Positions 41,462 through 53,042 are shown, counted from the first letter of the stretch. The stretch: 64,000 nucleotides of DNA from Campylobacterota bacterium (GCA_040752835.1 JBFMGG010000007.1:496001-560000), one strand, 5' to 3'. Translations and numbers: made by a program. The notes: generated by a model from the sequence alone, not told the origin.

Positions 41462-42760
41462 ATGCTTCGTTTTGCTCCGAGCGCTACCGGCGATATGCAC
41501 ATCGGCAATCTCCGCGTAGCTCTCTTCAACTATATTTGCGCGGTACAGCGGGATGAACCGCTCCTGATCCGTATCGAAGAGACCGACAAAGAACACGATA
41601 TTCCCGGAAAAGAAAAAGAGATTTTCGACATCCTCGCCCTCTTTGGGATCGAGTACCAAGAGCAGCAGCTCCAGAGCAACAATCTGCGCTTCCACCGCGC
41701 CATGGCGCTACAGCTTCTCCAGGACAAAAAAGCGTTTAACTGCTTTTGTCCCCCCGAAACGCTTGAGGCCAAACGCGAAGCGGCAAAAGCGGCCCGCACC
41801 GCCTACCGTTACGACGGCGAGTGTGAGAACCTCCCCGCAGAAGCCGTCATCGATAACGAAAACCCCTTTACCATCCGCCTGAAAAAACCTTCCGAGCCGA
41901 TCACCGTCAAAGACATCATCAAGGGGGAGTCCACATTCGAACCCGATGAAATCGACAGTTTCATCCTGATGCGCGCCGACAAGTATCCGACGTACAACTT
42001 CGCGTGTGCGGTCGACGATATGCTCGCCGACATCTCCCTCATCATCCGCGGCGAAGACCATCTCTCCGATACCCCCAAACAAATCGCCATCCACCGCGCC
42101 CTGGGGTATACCAAAACGATCGAATACGCCCATCTGCCCGTCATCCTCAACGACGAAGGGAAGGAAACGTCCGGGCATGACGAGGCTTCGAGCGTCAAAT
42201 GGCTGCTGGAGGAAGGATACCTCCCCGAAGCGATCAGCAACTACCTGATCTTGATGGGGAACAAAACGCCGACGGAAATTTTCACCCTCAAAGAGGCGAT
42301 CAAATGGTTCGACCTGCGCACCCTCTCCAAAGCGCCCGTCCGGTTCGACATGGACAAGCTCAAATTCATCAACCGCGAACACCTCAAAGGGCTTGACCCC
42401 AAAGAGCTTTCGCGTTACGTCGGCTTTGCCGACGAAGAGATCGGCAACCTCGCCAAAGTGTTCCTCGATGAAGCCGTAACCCTCAAAGAACTGCGGGAAA
42501 AAATCGGCGCGGTGTTCGCTCCGAAAATCGTCCCCGACGAATACAAAGAGGGGTTTGACGTGTTGCGGGACCTGACGCTCAAGGCGCCCCATTTCGATGA
42601 TTTCGAAGCGTACAGTAACTATCTTGCCGAACACAGCGGGCTCCAGGGGGAAAACTTTTTCAAACCGCTGCGCATTCTCATCAGCGGTTCCGAAAACGGC
42701 CCCGAACTCGCCGATCTGTATCGGTATCTTAAAAACTACATCAAAGAGGTGGCCAAATGA
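41462..42760 (+). CDS. gltX: Glutamyl-tRNA synthetase (GluRS), atypical KMSKS region
   Basis: A 432-residue class I tRNA synthetase. The HIGH-type motif is GDMHIGNLRVALFNY, and the catalytic fold continues with LIRIEETDKEH and LIIRGEDHLSDTPKQ. In place of KLSKR the loop reads GKETSGHDEASSVKWL, so the KMSKS lysine is not recognisable. Campylobacterota usually carry two GluRS, one of which charges tRNA-Gln for later amidation; this could be either. It overlaps yggT by 4 bases. Confidence 0.88.
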   Translation: MLRFAPSATGDMHIGNLRVALFNYICAVQRDEPLLIRIEETDKEHDIPGKEKEIFDILALFGIEYQEQQLQSNNLRFHRAMALQLLQDKKAFNCFCPPETLEAKREAAKAARTAYRYDGECENLPAEAVIDNENPFTIRLKKPSEPITVKDIIKGESTFEPDEIDSFILMRADKYPTYNFACAVDDMLADISLIIRGEDHLSDTPKQIAIHRALGYTKTIEYAHLPVILNDEGKETSGHDEASSVKWLLEEGYLPEAISNYLILMGNKTPTEIFTLKEAIKWFDLRTLSKAPVRFDMDKLKFINREHLKGLDPKELSRYVGFADEEIGNLAKVFLDEAVTLKELREKIGAVFAPKIVPDEYKEGFDVLRDLTLKAPHFDDFEAYSNYLAEHSGLQGENFFKPLRILISGSENGPELADLYRYLKNYIKEVAK

Positions 42761-43044
42761 TGAGCGGCATTATCGCGGGACTGGGCGGCATCGTCCATTC
42801 CCTTCTCACCGTCTATATCTGGGTCGTCATCATCGGCGCCCTGCTCAGCTGGGTCCGTCCCGACCCCTACAACCCTATCGTGCAGATCATTTACCGATTG
42901 ACCGAGCCGGCATACCGCGCTATCCGACGCATGATGCCGACCGTTTTCAACGGCATCGACCTTGCACCGATCATTTTGATCGTTCTGCTGAACGTGGCCG
43001 ATGTGATATTGATTAATATCATAAACGGAATGGTGGTCGGATGA
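42757..43044 (+). CDS. YggT-family membrane protein
   Basis: A 95-residue inner-membrane protein with two helices (IVHSLLTVYIWVVIIGALLSWV and LAPIILIVLLNVADVILINII) and the YggT pattern RPDPYNPIVQIIYRLTEPAYRAIRRMMP. It overlaps both neighbours by 4 bases (gltX and slt). The family is linked to cell division or membrane protein placement in other bacteria; its job here is not clear. Confidence 0.88.
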   Translation: MMSGIIAGLGGIVHSLLTVYIWVVIIGALLSWVRPDPYNPIVQIIYRLTEPAYRAIRRMMPTVFNGIDLAPIILIVLLNVADVILINIINGMVVG

Positions 43045-44678
43045 TCGGCCGTTCACTGTTTCTGGGGGCGTTGCTGGTTTGTTCGGCATCCGCCGTCACC
43101 CTCGATGAGATCGCTTCCAAACCCCCTTCCCGGGAAAAGAACTTCCTCATCTGGCAATTTCTGAAACAAGACATCAACGCCTCCGCGGCAAGCGAAGCGT
43201 TTTACCAGATCGATACGGTCAACCCGCGTTTCTTGTTTGACTATGCTGCCAAAACCGACGAGAGCGAAATCCGCTACACCGCCGATTGCATGCAGAAAGT
43301 CTCCACCCAGCTCATGGCGATCGAGCAGGACGACTGCCTCTACCTCGCCCTCACCCCTCAAAAAGCGCAGATGCTCGAAAGCTACGAGCGTGAGCTGATC
43401 GCGACACGCCTGGGGGACCGTTTCGGCGACGTTCAATGGCTGCGTACGATGAACCATAACAATCACTTCGCCCCCTACAGCGACCTCGAAGCGTCGCTGA
43501 AGCTCTTCAACCTTTCCTCTCCTCAATACCGGCATGAGCATTTCAACCACCCCATCGATCTCGAAAGCCTTGCTTCCCTGACGTCGATGAACGGTTTTGC
43601 CCAGCTGGTGTACTGGAGCGTCACCGACCCGAAACTGGGCGAACTGCACGCTTCGCTGGCCAACGTCAGCGGCGGCTCTTACGGATTCCAGACCCATTTT
43701 TATCTCGGGATCAACGCCCTTCGCTACGGGCGCGCCGACAATGCCCATTTCCACCTGCTCGAAGCCAAGCGCAAAGCCCCTTCCCCGATGGAACGGGACA
43801 AATGCACCTTCTGGCTCTACCGTGTCACGTCGGATGACGCGATGCTTCGTGAGCTCTCCGAGAGCCTAGACATCAATATGTACGTCCTGTGGGCCAGGGA
43901 ACGTCTGGGCGTCGAAACCGAAAACTATTTCACGACCCTTCCGACCAGCGGCCCCGGAGGATTCAAAGGGGACGATCCGTTCGAATGGAACCGTCTTCAC
44001 CGCGAAATGGTCGCCACGCCGCCCGAAGAACTCTACCGCCTCGTCGAACGCTACGAAGGAGACGATTCGCTCGCCGTGCAGGCGTACATGATTGAACGGG
44101 TTTACCAGCCCTACGTTCATAATTTCACCATGCCCTACGAGCGCTATCTGCAAGGGATCGACAACGACCAAAAAGCGTTTCTCTATGCGCTCATGCGCCA
44201 GGAGACCCGGCTGATTCCGGGGTTGATCTCGCGTTCCTTCGCACTGGGCCTGATGCAGATCATGCCGTTCAATGTCGATTCGATCTCCAAAATCCACCCC
44301 CTCAAAGTCTCTTCGTATCAGGATATGTTCAACCCCCAGTTCAACATTCCCTATGCGATCGAGCATCTCAAACACATCGACAACACCCTTTACAATCCCG
44401 TGTTTAAAGCCTACGCCTACAACGGCGGCATCGGCTTTACGAAACGGCTGATTACGGCGGAGGGGGTTTTTCTAAACGGGGTGCACGAGCCGTTTATGAG
44501 TATGGAACTCGTCTGGAATGCGGAAAGCAGGGAATACGGCAAGAAAGTTCTTGCCAATTACGTGATCTACAAGAAGATCCTGGGGGAGAGCGTTTCGATC
44601 ACTCGGATTTTTGATAATTTAACACAGCCGACCCTGTCTGATTGTTTTCGAGCCGCAGCGCAAGCCCCGGCCCGGTGA
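43041..44678 (+). CDS. Soluble lytic transglycosylase (Slt-like)
   Basis: A 545-residue periplasmic murein hydrolase that cuts glycan strands to anhydro-muropeptides. It has a signal peptide (RSLFLGALLVCSASAVT), a large superhelical domain, and a C-terminal lysozyme-like domain with catalytic Glu in ALMRQETRLIPG and the following FALGLMQIMPFNVDS and AYAYNGGIGF motifs. The 3' end overlaps the convergent lipoprotein gene by about 80 bases. Confidence 0.9.
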   Translation: MIGRSLFLGALLVCSASAVTLDEIASKPPSREKNFLIWQFLKQDINASAASEAFYQIDTVNPRFLFDYAAKTDESEIRYTADCMQKVSTQLMAIEQDDCLYLALTPQKAQMLESYERELIATRLGDRFGDVQWLRTMNHNNHFAPYSDLEASLKLFNLSSPQYRHEHFNHPIDLESLASLTSMNGFAQLVYWSVTDPKLGELHASLANVSGGSYGFQTHFYLGINALRYGRADNAHFHLLEAKRKAPSPMERDKCTFWLYRVTSDDAMLRELSESLDINMYVLWARERLGVETENYFTTLPTSGPGGFKGDDPFEWNRLHREMVATPPEELYRLVERYEGDDSLAVQAYMIERVYQPYVHNFTMPYERYLQGIDNDQKAFLYALMRQETRLIPGLISRSFALGLMQIMPFNVDSISKIHPLKVSSYQDMFNPQFNIPYAIEHLKHIDNTLYNPVFKAYAYNGGIGFTKRLITAEGVFLNGVHEPFMSMELVWNAESREYGKKVLANYVIYKKILGESVSITRIFDNLTQPTLSDCFRAAAQAPAR

Positions 44679-45132
44679 CCGGTTCGAAACGGATCAGGAA
44701 ATAGCGGTTCCAGTTGTTCTGGATCGGAATAAGCGAACGGCGGGGATCGTTCTCCTTGATCTCTTCCATCGAAGCGGGTGCGATCGCCCGCGTAATGGGC
44801 TTTTTCGTTTTGGAATCGACGTCCGCGACGTTGAGCGTCAGTGTGTAACCGTGGTCTTCCAACGTCCATTTTTTAACGTCCTGGTTGCGCTTTTCAAAAT
44901 AAAAAGCGGCCATGAAATACTCGCCGTCACGGTATTGTCCCGGATAGACGGGGTTGAGATACACGGCAGAGACAATCGCTTTGGTCTCCATCGATTTGAC
45001 GATACTGGCGGTACGGAGCTGCTCGACCGAGCGCTCGTGGGCCTCGTCCATCGTGAACAGATCGAACGCCCCTTTCTGGGAACATCCGCCGAGTGCCAAA
45101 ACGGCCGCCAGCGCTACAAGTGAAAATCGCAT
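44599..45132 (-). CDS. Predicted lipoprotein of unknown function
   Basis: A 177-residue protein with a lipobox in LAAVLALGGCSQK. The rest is soluble and beta-rich (ETKAIVSAVYLNPVYPGQYRDGEYFMAAFYFEKRNQ; YTLTLNVADV). The 3' end overlaps slt on the opposite strand. It is divergent from mobB. No named family recognised. Confidence 0.7.
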   Translation of the reverse strand: MRFSLVALAAVLALGGCSQKGAFDLFTMDEAHERSVEQLRTASIVKSMETKAIVSAVYLNPVYPGQYRDGEYFMAAFYFEKRNQDVKKWTLEDHGYTLTLNVADVDSKTKKPITRAIAPASMEEIKENDPRRSLIPIQNNWNRYFLIRFEPVTGPGLALRLENNQTGSAVLNYQKSE

Positions 45133-45189
45133 AATCGTCCTTAAAAGTGGTTCAGATACACTATCTTAACAAAATTTCAATGATAGTTG

Positions 45190-45195
45190 ACTATA
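45190..45195 (+). promoter_or_regulatory. Possible -10 element of the mobB-fbp operon
   Basis: TATAAT occurs about 32 bases before the mobB TTG start in a short AT-rich intergenic region. TTGAC directly precedes it, too close to serve as a normal -35 box. Confidence 0.35.
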
Positions 45196-45226
45196 ATATC
45201 CCCTATTTTTACTCGAGGTACGATTT

Positions 45227-45733
45227 TTGAAAAAACGACTAGCGGTTGCGTTTACCGGCCCCTCCAACAGCGGCAAAACGACCCTTATTCTCAAAGTGGC
45301 CCGAAAACTGATCCACGAGCACGGTCTGCAGGTCGCCATCGTCAAAAACGACCCCAAAGACAAGGCCCAGTTCGACGTTCCCGGAAAAGACAGCTACAAG
45401 TTCAGCGATACGGGGGCCGAAGTGATCGTCACTTCCCCGACGCGCACCACCTATTTTTCCAAACGGCACAAAGAACTCGACGAGCTGATCGCCCTGTTCG
45501 GCGAGTTCGACGTGCTGCTGGTCGAGGGGCTCAAAAACCTCCCCCTCCCGCGCATCAGCATTTTCCGGGGATCGATCGATACCGACTATTTTCCCTACAT
45601 GAACGCCCTGGCGGTCGACGACACGATCGACACCGCCCGCTATACGGTCCCCGCGGGGATCGATCTGCTCGATCTCAACAACCCCGATCAGGTGATCGGA
45701 TGGATTTTAGACAACGCAAAGGTACTTGAATGA
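45227..45733 (+). CDS. mobB: Molybdopterin-guanine dinucleotide biosynthesis protein MobB
   Basis: A 168-residue GTP-binding protein that assists MobA in making the MGD form of molybdenum cofactor. The P-loop reads [16 protein letters not shown], followed by [28 protein letters not shown] and [15 protein letters not shown], all typical. The start is TTG with GAGGT upstream. The stop overlaps fbp by 4 bases. Confidence 0.88.
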   Translation: MKKRLAVAFTGPSNSGKTTLILKVARKLIHEHGLQVAIVKNDPKDKAQFDVPGKDSYKFSDTGAEVIVTSPTRTTYFSKRHKELDELIALFGEFDVLLVEGLKNLPLPRISIFRGSIDTDYFPYMNALAVDDTIDTARYTVPAGIDLLDLNNPDQVIGWILDNAKVLE

Positions 45734-46575
45734 ACACGATTTTAGAAGCGATCCAGAAAAGCGCAATCCGCATCAAACACGCCATCGATGTCAAAGACAT
45801 CGGTTATTCGCAAGAACAGAACAGCTCCGGGGAAACGCAGCTTCAGCTCGACATCCAAAGCGACCTCATTATCGAAGAGGAACTGAGCAAAATCGCATCG
45901 GTCCACACCATCGCCAGCGAAGAAAAAGAACATCCCATGACGCTCAATGAAGAGGGGCGCTATTTCATCGCGTTCGATCCGCTCGACGGTTCATCGCTCG
46001 TCGACGTCAATCTCAGCGTCGGATCGATTTTCGGCATTTACGACGGCGGGTTTTCGGGGAAACGGATGGTTGCCGCCTGCTACGTCGTTTACGGTCCGCG
46101 CGTCGAGCTCGTATTTGCCCAGGACGGCAAAGCCTCTCTTTATCTGCTCCAAAACGGCGAATTCGAGTACGTCAAGGAGATCCGCTTGAACGCTAAGGGA
46201 AAAATCATGGCCCCCGGCGGTACGCAGCAACACTGGGCCCCCTACCACAAAGCGATGATCGATTCGTTCTTCGCGCGCGGCTATCGCCTGCGCTATTCGG
46301 GCGGTATGGTTCCCGATCTGCACCAGATTCTCCTCAAAGGCGGCGGTCTGTTCAGCTACCCCGGCGCAGCCGACAAACCGGAGGGGAAACTGCGGATGCT
46401 GTTCGAGGTTTTTCCTTTCGCCTTCGTCTTCGAAACGGCCGGCGGAAAAGCGGTCGACGGCAAAGGGCGGGTGCTGGAGAAAATCCACGCGCACGTCCAC
46501 GACACGAGTCCGTGTTTCTTCGGCTCGTCCGAGGAAGTCGACGAGGTTATAAGTGTCTATGCACGGGAACAGTGA
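45730..46575 (+). CDS. fbp: Fructose-1,6-bisphosphatase class I
   Basis: Hydrolyses fructose-1,6-bisphosphate in gluconeogenesis. The 281-residue protein has the metal-binding motif [23 protein letters not shown], with a glutamate pair in IASEEKEH, and the sugar-binding region [23 protein letters not shown]. It is somewhat shorter than E. coli Fbp. It overlaps mobB by 4 bases and the small cysteine protein by 23. Confidence 0.92.
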   Translation: MNTILEAIQKSAIRIKHAIDVKDIGYSQEQNSSGETQLQLDIQSDLIIEEELSKIASVHTIASEEKEHPMTLNEEGRYFIAFDPLDGSSLVDVNLSVGSIFGIYDGGFSGKRMVAACYVVYGPRVELVFAQDGKASLYLLQNGEFEYVKEIRLNAKGKIMAPGGTQQHWAPYHKAMIDSFFARGYRLRYSGGMVPDLHQILLKGGGLFSYPGAADKPEGKLRMLFEVFPFAFVFETAGGKAVDGKGRVLEKIHAHVHDTSPCFFGSSEEVDEVISVYAREQ

Positions 46576-46753
46576 CGTTTTCGAGCAGCGGCTCGAAGAG
46601 GCAACCCGCACCCTTCGGGCGTGCCAGGAGGAGAAAAAACTTGAAAGCTGCTACGACTGCCCCGAGTGCATCGGGTGCGAAACACGGGGAAAATACGTCC
46701 GGAGCGTGTACGAAAGCATGTCCAAGGGCGAAACCGGCGGATTTGATTTTTAG
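46553..46753 (+). CDS. Small cysteine-rich protein
   Basis: A 66-residue protein starting at GTG 46553 (GAGG upstream), or ATG 46559. It has a helical N-terminus ([24 protein letters not shown]) and a tight cysteine cluster, [18 protein letters not shown], with spacing x2, x2, x2 that could bind a metal or iron-sulfur cluster. It lies between fbp and metG, likely in the same transcript. Function is unknown. Confidence 0.65.
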   Translation: MSMHGNSDVFEQRLEEATRTLRACQEEKKLESCYDCPECIGCETRGKYVRSVYESMSKGETGGFDF

Positions 46754-46765
46754 GAAGGAAATTTT

Positions 46766-48715
46766 ATGAGCAAAAACTATATTACCACCCCCATCTACTA
46801 TGTCAACGGCGAAGCCCACATCGGTCATGCCTACACCACGTTCATCGCCGATGCCCTCGCCCGCCACTCGCGCCTCGTCGGCAACGAAACCTATTTTCTC
46901 ACCGGTACCGACGAACACGGCCAGAAAATCGAGGAATCGGCGAAAAAACAGAACAAGCCGACACAGCAGTTTGCCGACGAGATCAGCGCCACCTTCCGCA
47001 ACCTCTGGGACGAGTTCGGCATCAGCTACGACCAGTTCATCCGGACCACCGATGCCGCGCACAAAAAAGGGGTCCAGGCCGCATTCGCGAAAATGGTCGA
47101 AAACGGCGACGTTTACAAAGACTTTTACGAGGGGAACTACTGCGTCAGCTGCGAAACGTTTTTCCCCGAGTCGCAGCTCATGGACGGCGGATGCTGCCCC
47201 GACTGCGGACGTCCTACCACCATCGTCAAGGAAGAGAGTTATTTCTTCCGTCTCAGCAAGTACGAAAAGCCGTTGCTCGACTATTACGAAGCACACCCCG
47301 AATTCATCCTTCCCAAATCGCGCCGTAACGAGGTAATGAGCTTCGTCAAAAGCGGTCTCAACGACCTCTCCGTCACCCGGACGAGCTTTAGCTGGGGGGT
47401 TCCGCTCCCCGAATCCCTCAACGAACCAAAACACGTCATGTACGTCTGGCTCGACGCCCTCATGAACTATGTAACGGCGCTGGGATACGGCACCGACGAA
47501 GCCAAAATGTCGTTCTGGCCCGCCAACGTTCAGCTCGTCGGCAAAGACATCCTCCGATTCCACGCGATCTATTGGCCGGCGTTTTTGATGAGTCTCGGGT
47601 TGCCGCTTCCCAAACACATCGGAGCGCACGGGTGGTGGACCCGCGACGGCGAAAAAATGTCCAAATCCAAAGGGAACGTCGTCGATCCGCGCGAAGTTTC
47701 CAAGCACTACGGCGCCGAAAATTTCCGCTATTTCATGATGCGCGAAGTGCCGTTCGGACAGGATGGGGACTTTTCGCAGCGTGCCCTCATCGACCGCCTC
47801 AACTCCGATCTCTCCAACGATCTTGGGAACCTGCTCAACCGCATCATCGGAATGAGTGAAAAATATTCCGACTTCCGCATCGACAGTGTTGACGTCGAAA
47901 AATACCACGCACGCGAACTGGGCGATGCGCACGCGCTCCTCGACGCGCTCCCTCCTTATCTTGAGGAGCTGCAGATTCACCGTTACCTCGAAGAACTCTG
48001 GAAAGTCTTCACGATCGGGAACAAGGCCATCGAAGAGCATGCGCCCTGGAGCAAAATCAAAGAGGGACGAACGGACGAAGCCCTCGCCACCGTCGCCCTC
48101 GTCGCCAATCTACTCGCCAAAGCCTCGGTCATGCTGCACGGCATCATGCCCAATACCACGGCCACCATCGCCGATGCGCTGGGATTCGCGATCAATACCC
48201 AAAGTTACAACGACCTGATCGTCAACAAAAAGCTTTTGGCCCCGTTCACGATCAAAAAAATCCCTCCCCTTTTCCCGCGCGTCGAAGAGCCTCTGATGAG
48301 CGAAGCCCCCAAAGCGATGATCGAGGAAGCCCCCAAAGCGGCCGAGCCGAAAAAAGAGGAGAAAAAAGAGAGTACGGTCCCCAGTGAAGGTCTTATCACG
48401 ATCGATCAGTTTTTCCAGACCTCGCTTAAAGTCGGAACCGTCCTCGAAGCCGAGGAAGTGCCCAAAAGTTCGAAACTCCTGAAGCTTCAGGTCGATCTGG
48501 GCGAAGAGACGCCCCGCCAGATCATCGCGGGGATCCGCGAATACTACTCCGCCGAATCGCTGGTGGGAACACAGGTGTGCGTCGTTGCCAACCTCAAACC
48601 CGCGAAGCTTATGGGAATGCTCTCGGAGGGGATGATCCTCGCGGCCAAAGACACTGAGGGACTCTGCCTCGTACGTCCCGAAAAACCACGCACGAGCGGA
48701 AGTTCGATTGGATGA
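46766..48715 (+). CDS. metG: Methionyl-tRNA synthetase
   Basis: A 649-residue class I synthetase charging tRNA-Met. HIGH reads GEAHIGHAYT, KMSKS reads GEKMSKSKGN, and a zinc-binding knuckle is present (CVSCETFFPESQLM then CCPDCG). After the anticodon domain an Ala/Glu/Lys-rich linker joins a C-terminal Trbp111-like tRNA-binding domain (DQFFQTSLKVGTVLEAEEVP; KLQVDLGEE). AGGAAG precedes the ATG. The stop overlaps the next gene by 4 bases. Confidence 0.97.
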   Translation: MSKNYITTPIYYVNGEAHIGHAYTTFIADALARHSRLVGNETYFLTGTDEHGQKIEESAKKQNKPTQQFADEISATFRNLWDEFGISYDQFIRTTDAAHKKGVQAAFAKMVENGDVYKDFYEGNYCVSCETFFPESQLMDGGCCPDCGRPTTIVKEESYFFRLSKYEKPLLDYYEAHPEFILPKSRRNEVMSFVKSGLNDLSVTRTSFSWGVPLPESLNEPKHVMYVWLDALMNYVTALGYGTDEAKMSFWPANVQLVGKDILRFHAIYWPAFLMSLGLPLPKHIGAHGWWTRDGEKMSKSKGNVVDPREVSKHYGAENFRYFMMREVPFGQDGDFSQRALIDRLNSDLSNDLGNLLNRIIGMSEKYSDFRIDSVDVEKYHARELGDAHALLDALPPYLEELQIHRYLEELWKVFTIGNKAIEEHAPWSKIKEGRTDEALATVALVANLLAKASVMLHGIMPNTTATIADALGFAINTQSYNDLIVNKKLLAPFTIKKIPPLFPRVEEPLMSEAPKAMIEEAPKAAEPKKEEKKESTVPSEGLITIDQFFQTSLKVGTVLEAEEVPKSSKLLKLQVDLGEETPRQIIAGIREYYSAESLVGTQVCVVANLKPAKLMGMLSEGMILAAKDTEGLCLVRPEKPRTSGSSIG

Positions 48716-49719
48716 GGCTTGAAAATATCCTCGCACTGACGCAGGGAAACCTCCTGGGGGCACCGACCGTCAGCATCTTTGAGAATGTCGTCTTCGACCC
48801 TTCCAAAGTGAAGCGGGGATCATTGTTCGTCGCCTATGCGGCCGACGAAATTCCGGAAGCGCTCCTGCACGGCGCTTACGGCGTCCTGTTCGACCGCCCG
48901 ACCCAGATCGCCGACAGTGAAGTTGCGTGGATCAAAGTCGAAAACATCGATGCGGCACTCAAAAAGCTGCTCCGTTTCTATCTGCTCGAAAAAGAGCTGC
49001 AAGTTTATGCCTGCGATCCCATTACACTGCACCTCTCCACGATGATCACTACCCCGCCCTCCTTTTGCAATGTGGAGGGGAGCATGCGCGAAGTGTGGGA
49101 AAAACTGTGGCCTCTGGAAAAAAAAGCGATCGTGCTATTCTCTCCGACGCTGACCGATCCCGATATCTTCATCGAGCATTCCCAGCTGATACGGGCGCAG
49201 GAAAATACGATCACCATCATCGAGCAGACCCTTTTCGAAACCTCTTTCATCCACAACGACACGTTTTACGAGCGACAGATGCTCTCGCCGTTTTTCATCC
49301 CCTATCTTGAGCACCTGCTGTTTTTTTACACGTTTCTGCGGATCCCGTTTCAGATTCGGGGGTTCAGCAAGATGGGCCACTTTATCCCCGTTTTTACCAA
49401 CGCGCGGATGGAGATCAAAGAATTCGGAACGAGCGAGCGGGTCGTCATTTTCGAACCGTTACTCGAACTGATCGACGAACAGATCGATTTTCTCGACGCG
49501 CAGGCTTCCTGGGCAAAAATCATCTGTCTTCTTCCCGAAACGATGCGCTCGGCGCTCACCATCGGCGTCGACAACATCCTCTTTTACCGCTACCCCGAAG
49601 AGATCATTGCCCTCCTTCAAAGCAGGGATTTTCATTTTGCCCTGGTCGCCGGAGTGGACAAAAGTGTTCTTCGTCCGTCGCGCTCGTCGATGAAGCAGCT
49701 CGAACTCGACTTTTTTTAA
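48712..49719 (+). CDS. MurF-like protein lacking the ATP-binding domain
   Basis: A 335-residue protein. The N-terminal 100 residues resemble the MurE/MurF substrate domain (VVFDPSKVKRGSLFVAYAAD; GAYGVLFDRPTQIADSE). The Walker A loop and ligase motifs expected next are absent; instead the middle includes EHLLFFYTFLRIPFQIRGFSKMGHFIPVF, and the end is KQLELDFF. It may be a degenerate ligase or a Campylobacterota protein with a different job in the envelope. It overlaps metG by 4 bases. Confidence 0.6.
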   Translation: MRLENILALTQGNLLGAPTVSIFENVVFDPSKVKRGSLFVAYAADEIPEALLHGAYGVLFDRPTQIADSEVAWIKVENIDAALKKLLRFYLLEKELQVYACDPITLHLSTMITTPPSFCNVEGSMREVWEKLWPLEKKAIVLFSPTLTDPDIFIEHSQLIRAQENTITIIEQTLFETSFIHNDTFYERQMLSPFFIPYLEHLLFFYTFLRIPFQIRGFSKMGHFIPVFTNARMEIKEFGTSERVVIFEPLLELIDEQIDFLDAQASWAKIICLLPETMRSALTIGVDNILFYRYPEEIIALLQSRDFHFALVAGVDKSVLRPSRSSMKQLELDFF

Positions 49720-49727
49720 GACCGGTT

Positions 49728-50369
49728 TTAATGCGGCGAAATCCCTCTGAGTTCGCGTCGGAGCCGTTTTTCCTCGGGGAGATAGCGCCGGACCAGTTCG
49801 TGGAAAAAACGGGAATGGTTCATGTGCTCCAGGTGTGCCAGTTCGTGGACGATGATGTAATCGATGTGCTCGTAGGAGAGCTGCATCATCATCGTATTGA
49901 ACGTCACGACCCCTTTCGAATCGCAGCTGCCCCACCGTCTGCGCATTTTTTTGAAACGGATTTCGCGGGGTTTCAGCCCCGTTTTGCGTACGTAATGTTC
50001 GATCCGCGAAGGTAAGGTCAAAAGAGCTTCATCACGGTAAAAACGGTGGTAATATTTTTCAATATCAATCAAGCTTCGGCATTTTTCGAGCTTTTTTTCC
50101 AATGCCGGGAAATGCCCAAGCGGCACGTTTTCTCCCCGGAAACGGATCGTCTCGCCCGGACGGTGAACGTCACGGGTCCGCTCATGTATGCGCGCAAGGT
50201 GTTCTCGTATCCACTCTTCTTTTCGGCACAACAGCTCACGGATCCGTTGCTCGTCGCGTATCGGAGAGCGGACGCACACTTCCCCCTCTTTCGTTACCGT
50301 GATGTACGTATTGCGGTTACGGGGACGGTACTCGTAGAGGATTGCGGAGGTGCGGGCGCAAAAGGTCAT
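49728..50369 (-). CDS. YgjP/DUF45-type zinc metalloprotease
   Basis: A 213-residue protein with the metallopeptidase motif [16 protein letters not shown] (HExxH pattern HELAH with a later His) and the family's preceding [19 protein letters not shown]. YgjP-like proteins are M48-related and of uncertain substrate. The start at 50369 overlaps queC by 4 bases; the open frame upstream lies inside queC. Confidence 0.85.
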   Translation of the reverse strand: MTFCARTSAILYEYRPRNRNTYITVTKEGEVCVRSPIRDEQRIRELLCRKEEWIREHLARIHERTRDVHRPGETIRFRGENVPLGHFPALEKKLEKCRSLIDIEKYYHRFYRDEALLTLPSRIEHYVRKTGLKPREIRFKKMRRRWGSCDSKGVVTFNTMMMQLSYEHIDYIIVHELAHLEHMNHSRFFHELVRRYLPEEKRLRRELRGISPH

Positions 50370-51034
50370 TGGCAATATGGAATCGGGTCTCTCATGCCGG
50401 CCGCCTCGAATCCGCGCAACCGCAAACGGCAGCTGTCGCAGACACCGCATGCCGCGTCTTCGTCCTTGTAACAGCTCCACGTCAGATGCAGCGGAACGTT
50501 GAGGGCCGCCGCTTCGACGACGATTTGCGATTTTTTCAGGCGTACAAGCGGCATTTTGATGGAAATTCGGGTCGATTCTTTTGTTCCCAGGTTGGCCGCT
50601 TTTTCAAACGCGTCGATAAAATTGCCGGTACAGTCGGGATAGCCGCTGCTGTCCTCTTCGACAACGCCGATGGCGATCGCTTCGCACCCCTCTTTTTCGG
50701 CAATTGCCGTAGCAATCGAGAGGAAAATCCCGTTCCGAAACGGTACGTAGGTCACCGGAACTCCCGCTTCAAGCCCCCCGGTAGGGACCTCTATGGTGTG
50801 ATCCGTCAGTGCCGAAGCCCCGATTGCGGTAAAAAAATCGAGATCGATTTCGTACGTGTGTTCGACGCCCAGATCGGCGCAGATGGAACGAAACGCTTCA
50901 AGTTCCTTACGGACGGTACGCTGCCCGTAGTTGAAATGCAGCGCCACGATTCCGTATCCCTCATCTCTCATCATATACGCCGCGAGGGTTGAATCCATGC
51001 CCCCGCTCATAATGCACAACGCTTTTTTTCTCAT
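50366..51034 (-). CDS. queC: 7-cyano-7-deazaguanine synthase QueC
   Basis: Converts 7-carboxy-7-deazaguanine to preQ0 in queuosine biosynthesis. The 222-residue protein has the ATP-pyrophosphatase P-loop [11 protein letters not shown] and the zinc site near the C-terminus: [20 protein letters not shown]. It overlaps the YgjP-like gene by 4 bases. The catalytic glycine-rich loop has Met in SGGMDS, within normal family variation. Confidence 0.94.
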   Translation of the reverse strand: MRKKALCIMSGGMDSTLAAYMMRDEGYGIVALHFNYGQRTVRKELEAFRSICADLGVEHTYEIDLDFFTAIGASALTDHTIEVPTGGLEAGVPVTYVPFRNGIFLSIATAIAEKEGCEAIAIGVVEEDSSGYPDCTGNFIDAFEKAANLGTKESTRISIKMPLVRLKKSQIVVEAAALNVPLHLTWSCYKDEDAACGVCDSCRLRLRGFEAAGMRDPIPYCQ

Positions 51035-51128
51035 AAGAAGATTGTAGCAGGGGTATCCTTAGGGAGCAATGCAAAGGGGAAAAAGGAGGAAAAGCGGAGG
51101 CAGGCGACGGGGCCCGCCAAAGCAGGAA

Positions 51129-52481
<1,353 letters not shown>

Positions 52482-52611
52482 TTAGACTCACTTTCTTACA
52501 AAATTGTAAGGATTATAACATACAGTGCAAGTTTTATTCTAGATATTCCAACCAATTTTTTCGGTTTTTTTTCAAAGCCGGAGTACGGGAGGCTTATGCT
52601 ACAATCCATCT

Positions 52612-53034
52612 ATGATAGAACTCGACAACCGAACCGACAAACACTACGATTTCAGCCGATTGGAAACGATCGCCGCGAGTCTGGGCGACCGTGAAATCGA
52701 ACTGATCCTGACCGACAATGATGAGATTGCGCAGATCAACCGCGCTTTTCGCGGCATCGACAAAGCGACCGACGTGCTGAGCTTTCCGAGCGATCCGTTT
52801 CCCGGCGCGCCGCTGGGCAGTATCGTCATCAGCGTCGACAAAGTCGCTTCGGTGGCTTCGGAACTTGGACATGGCGAAGAAGAAGAGCTCTCGCTGCTGT
52901 TTATCCACGGAGTGTTGCACCTGATGGGATACGATCACGAAATCGATAACGGCGAGATGCGGGCCAAAGAAGAAGAGCTGATCGAACGGTTCGCCCTGCC
53001 CAAAAGCCTGATCGTCCGGACGCTCGAAGAATAG
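52612..53034 (+). CDS. ybeY: Endoribonuclease YbeY
   Basis: A 140-residue zinc-dependent RNase for 16S rRNA 3'-end maturation and ribosome quality control. The metal-binding motif is HGVLHLMGYDHE (H-x3-H-x5-H), and FRGIDKATDVLSFPSDP precedes it. The start was taken at ATG 52612. It converges on mrdA with an 8-base gap. Confidence 0.95.
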   Translation: MIELDNRTDKHYDFSRLETIAASLGDREIELILTDNDEIAQINRAFRGIDKATDVLSFPSDPFPGAPLGSIVISVDKVASVASELGHGEEEELSLLFIHGVLHLMGYDHEIDNGEMRAKEEELIERFALPKSLIVRTLEE

Positions 53035-53042
53035 GCCCCTCT

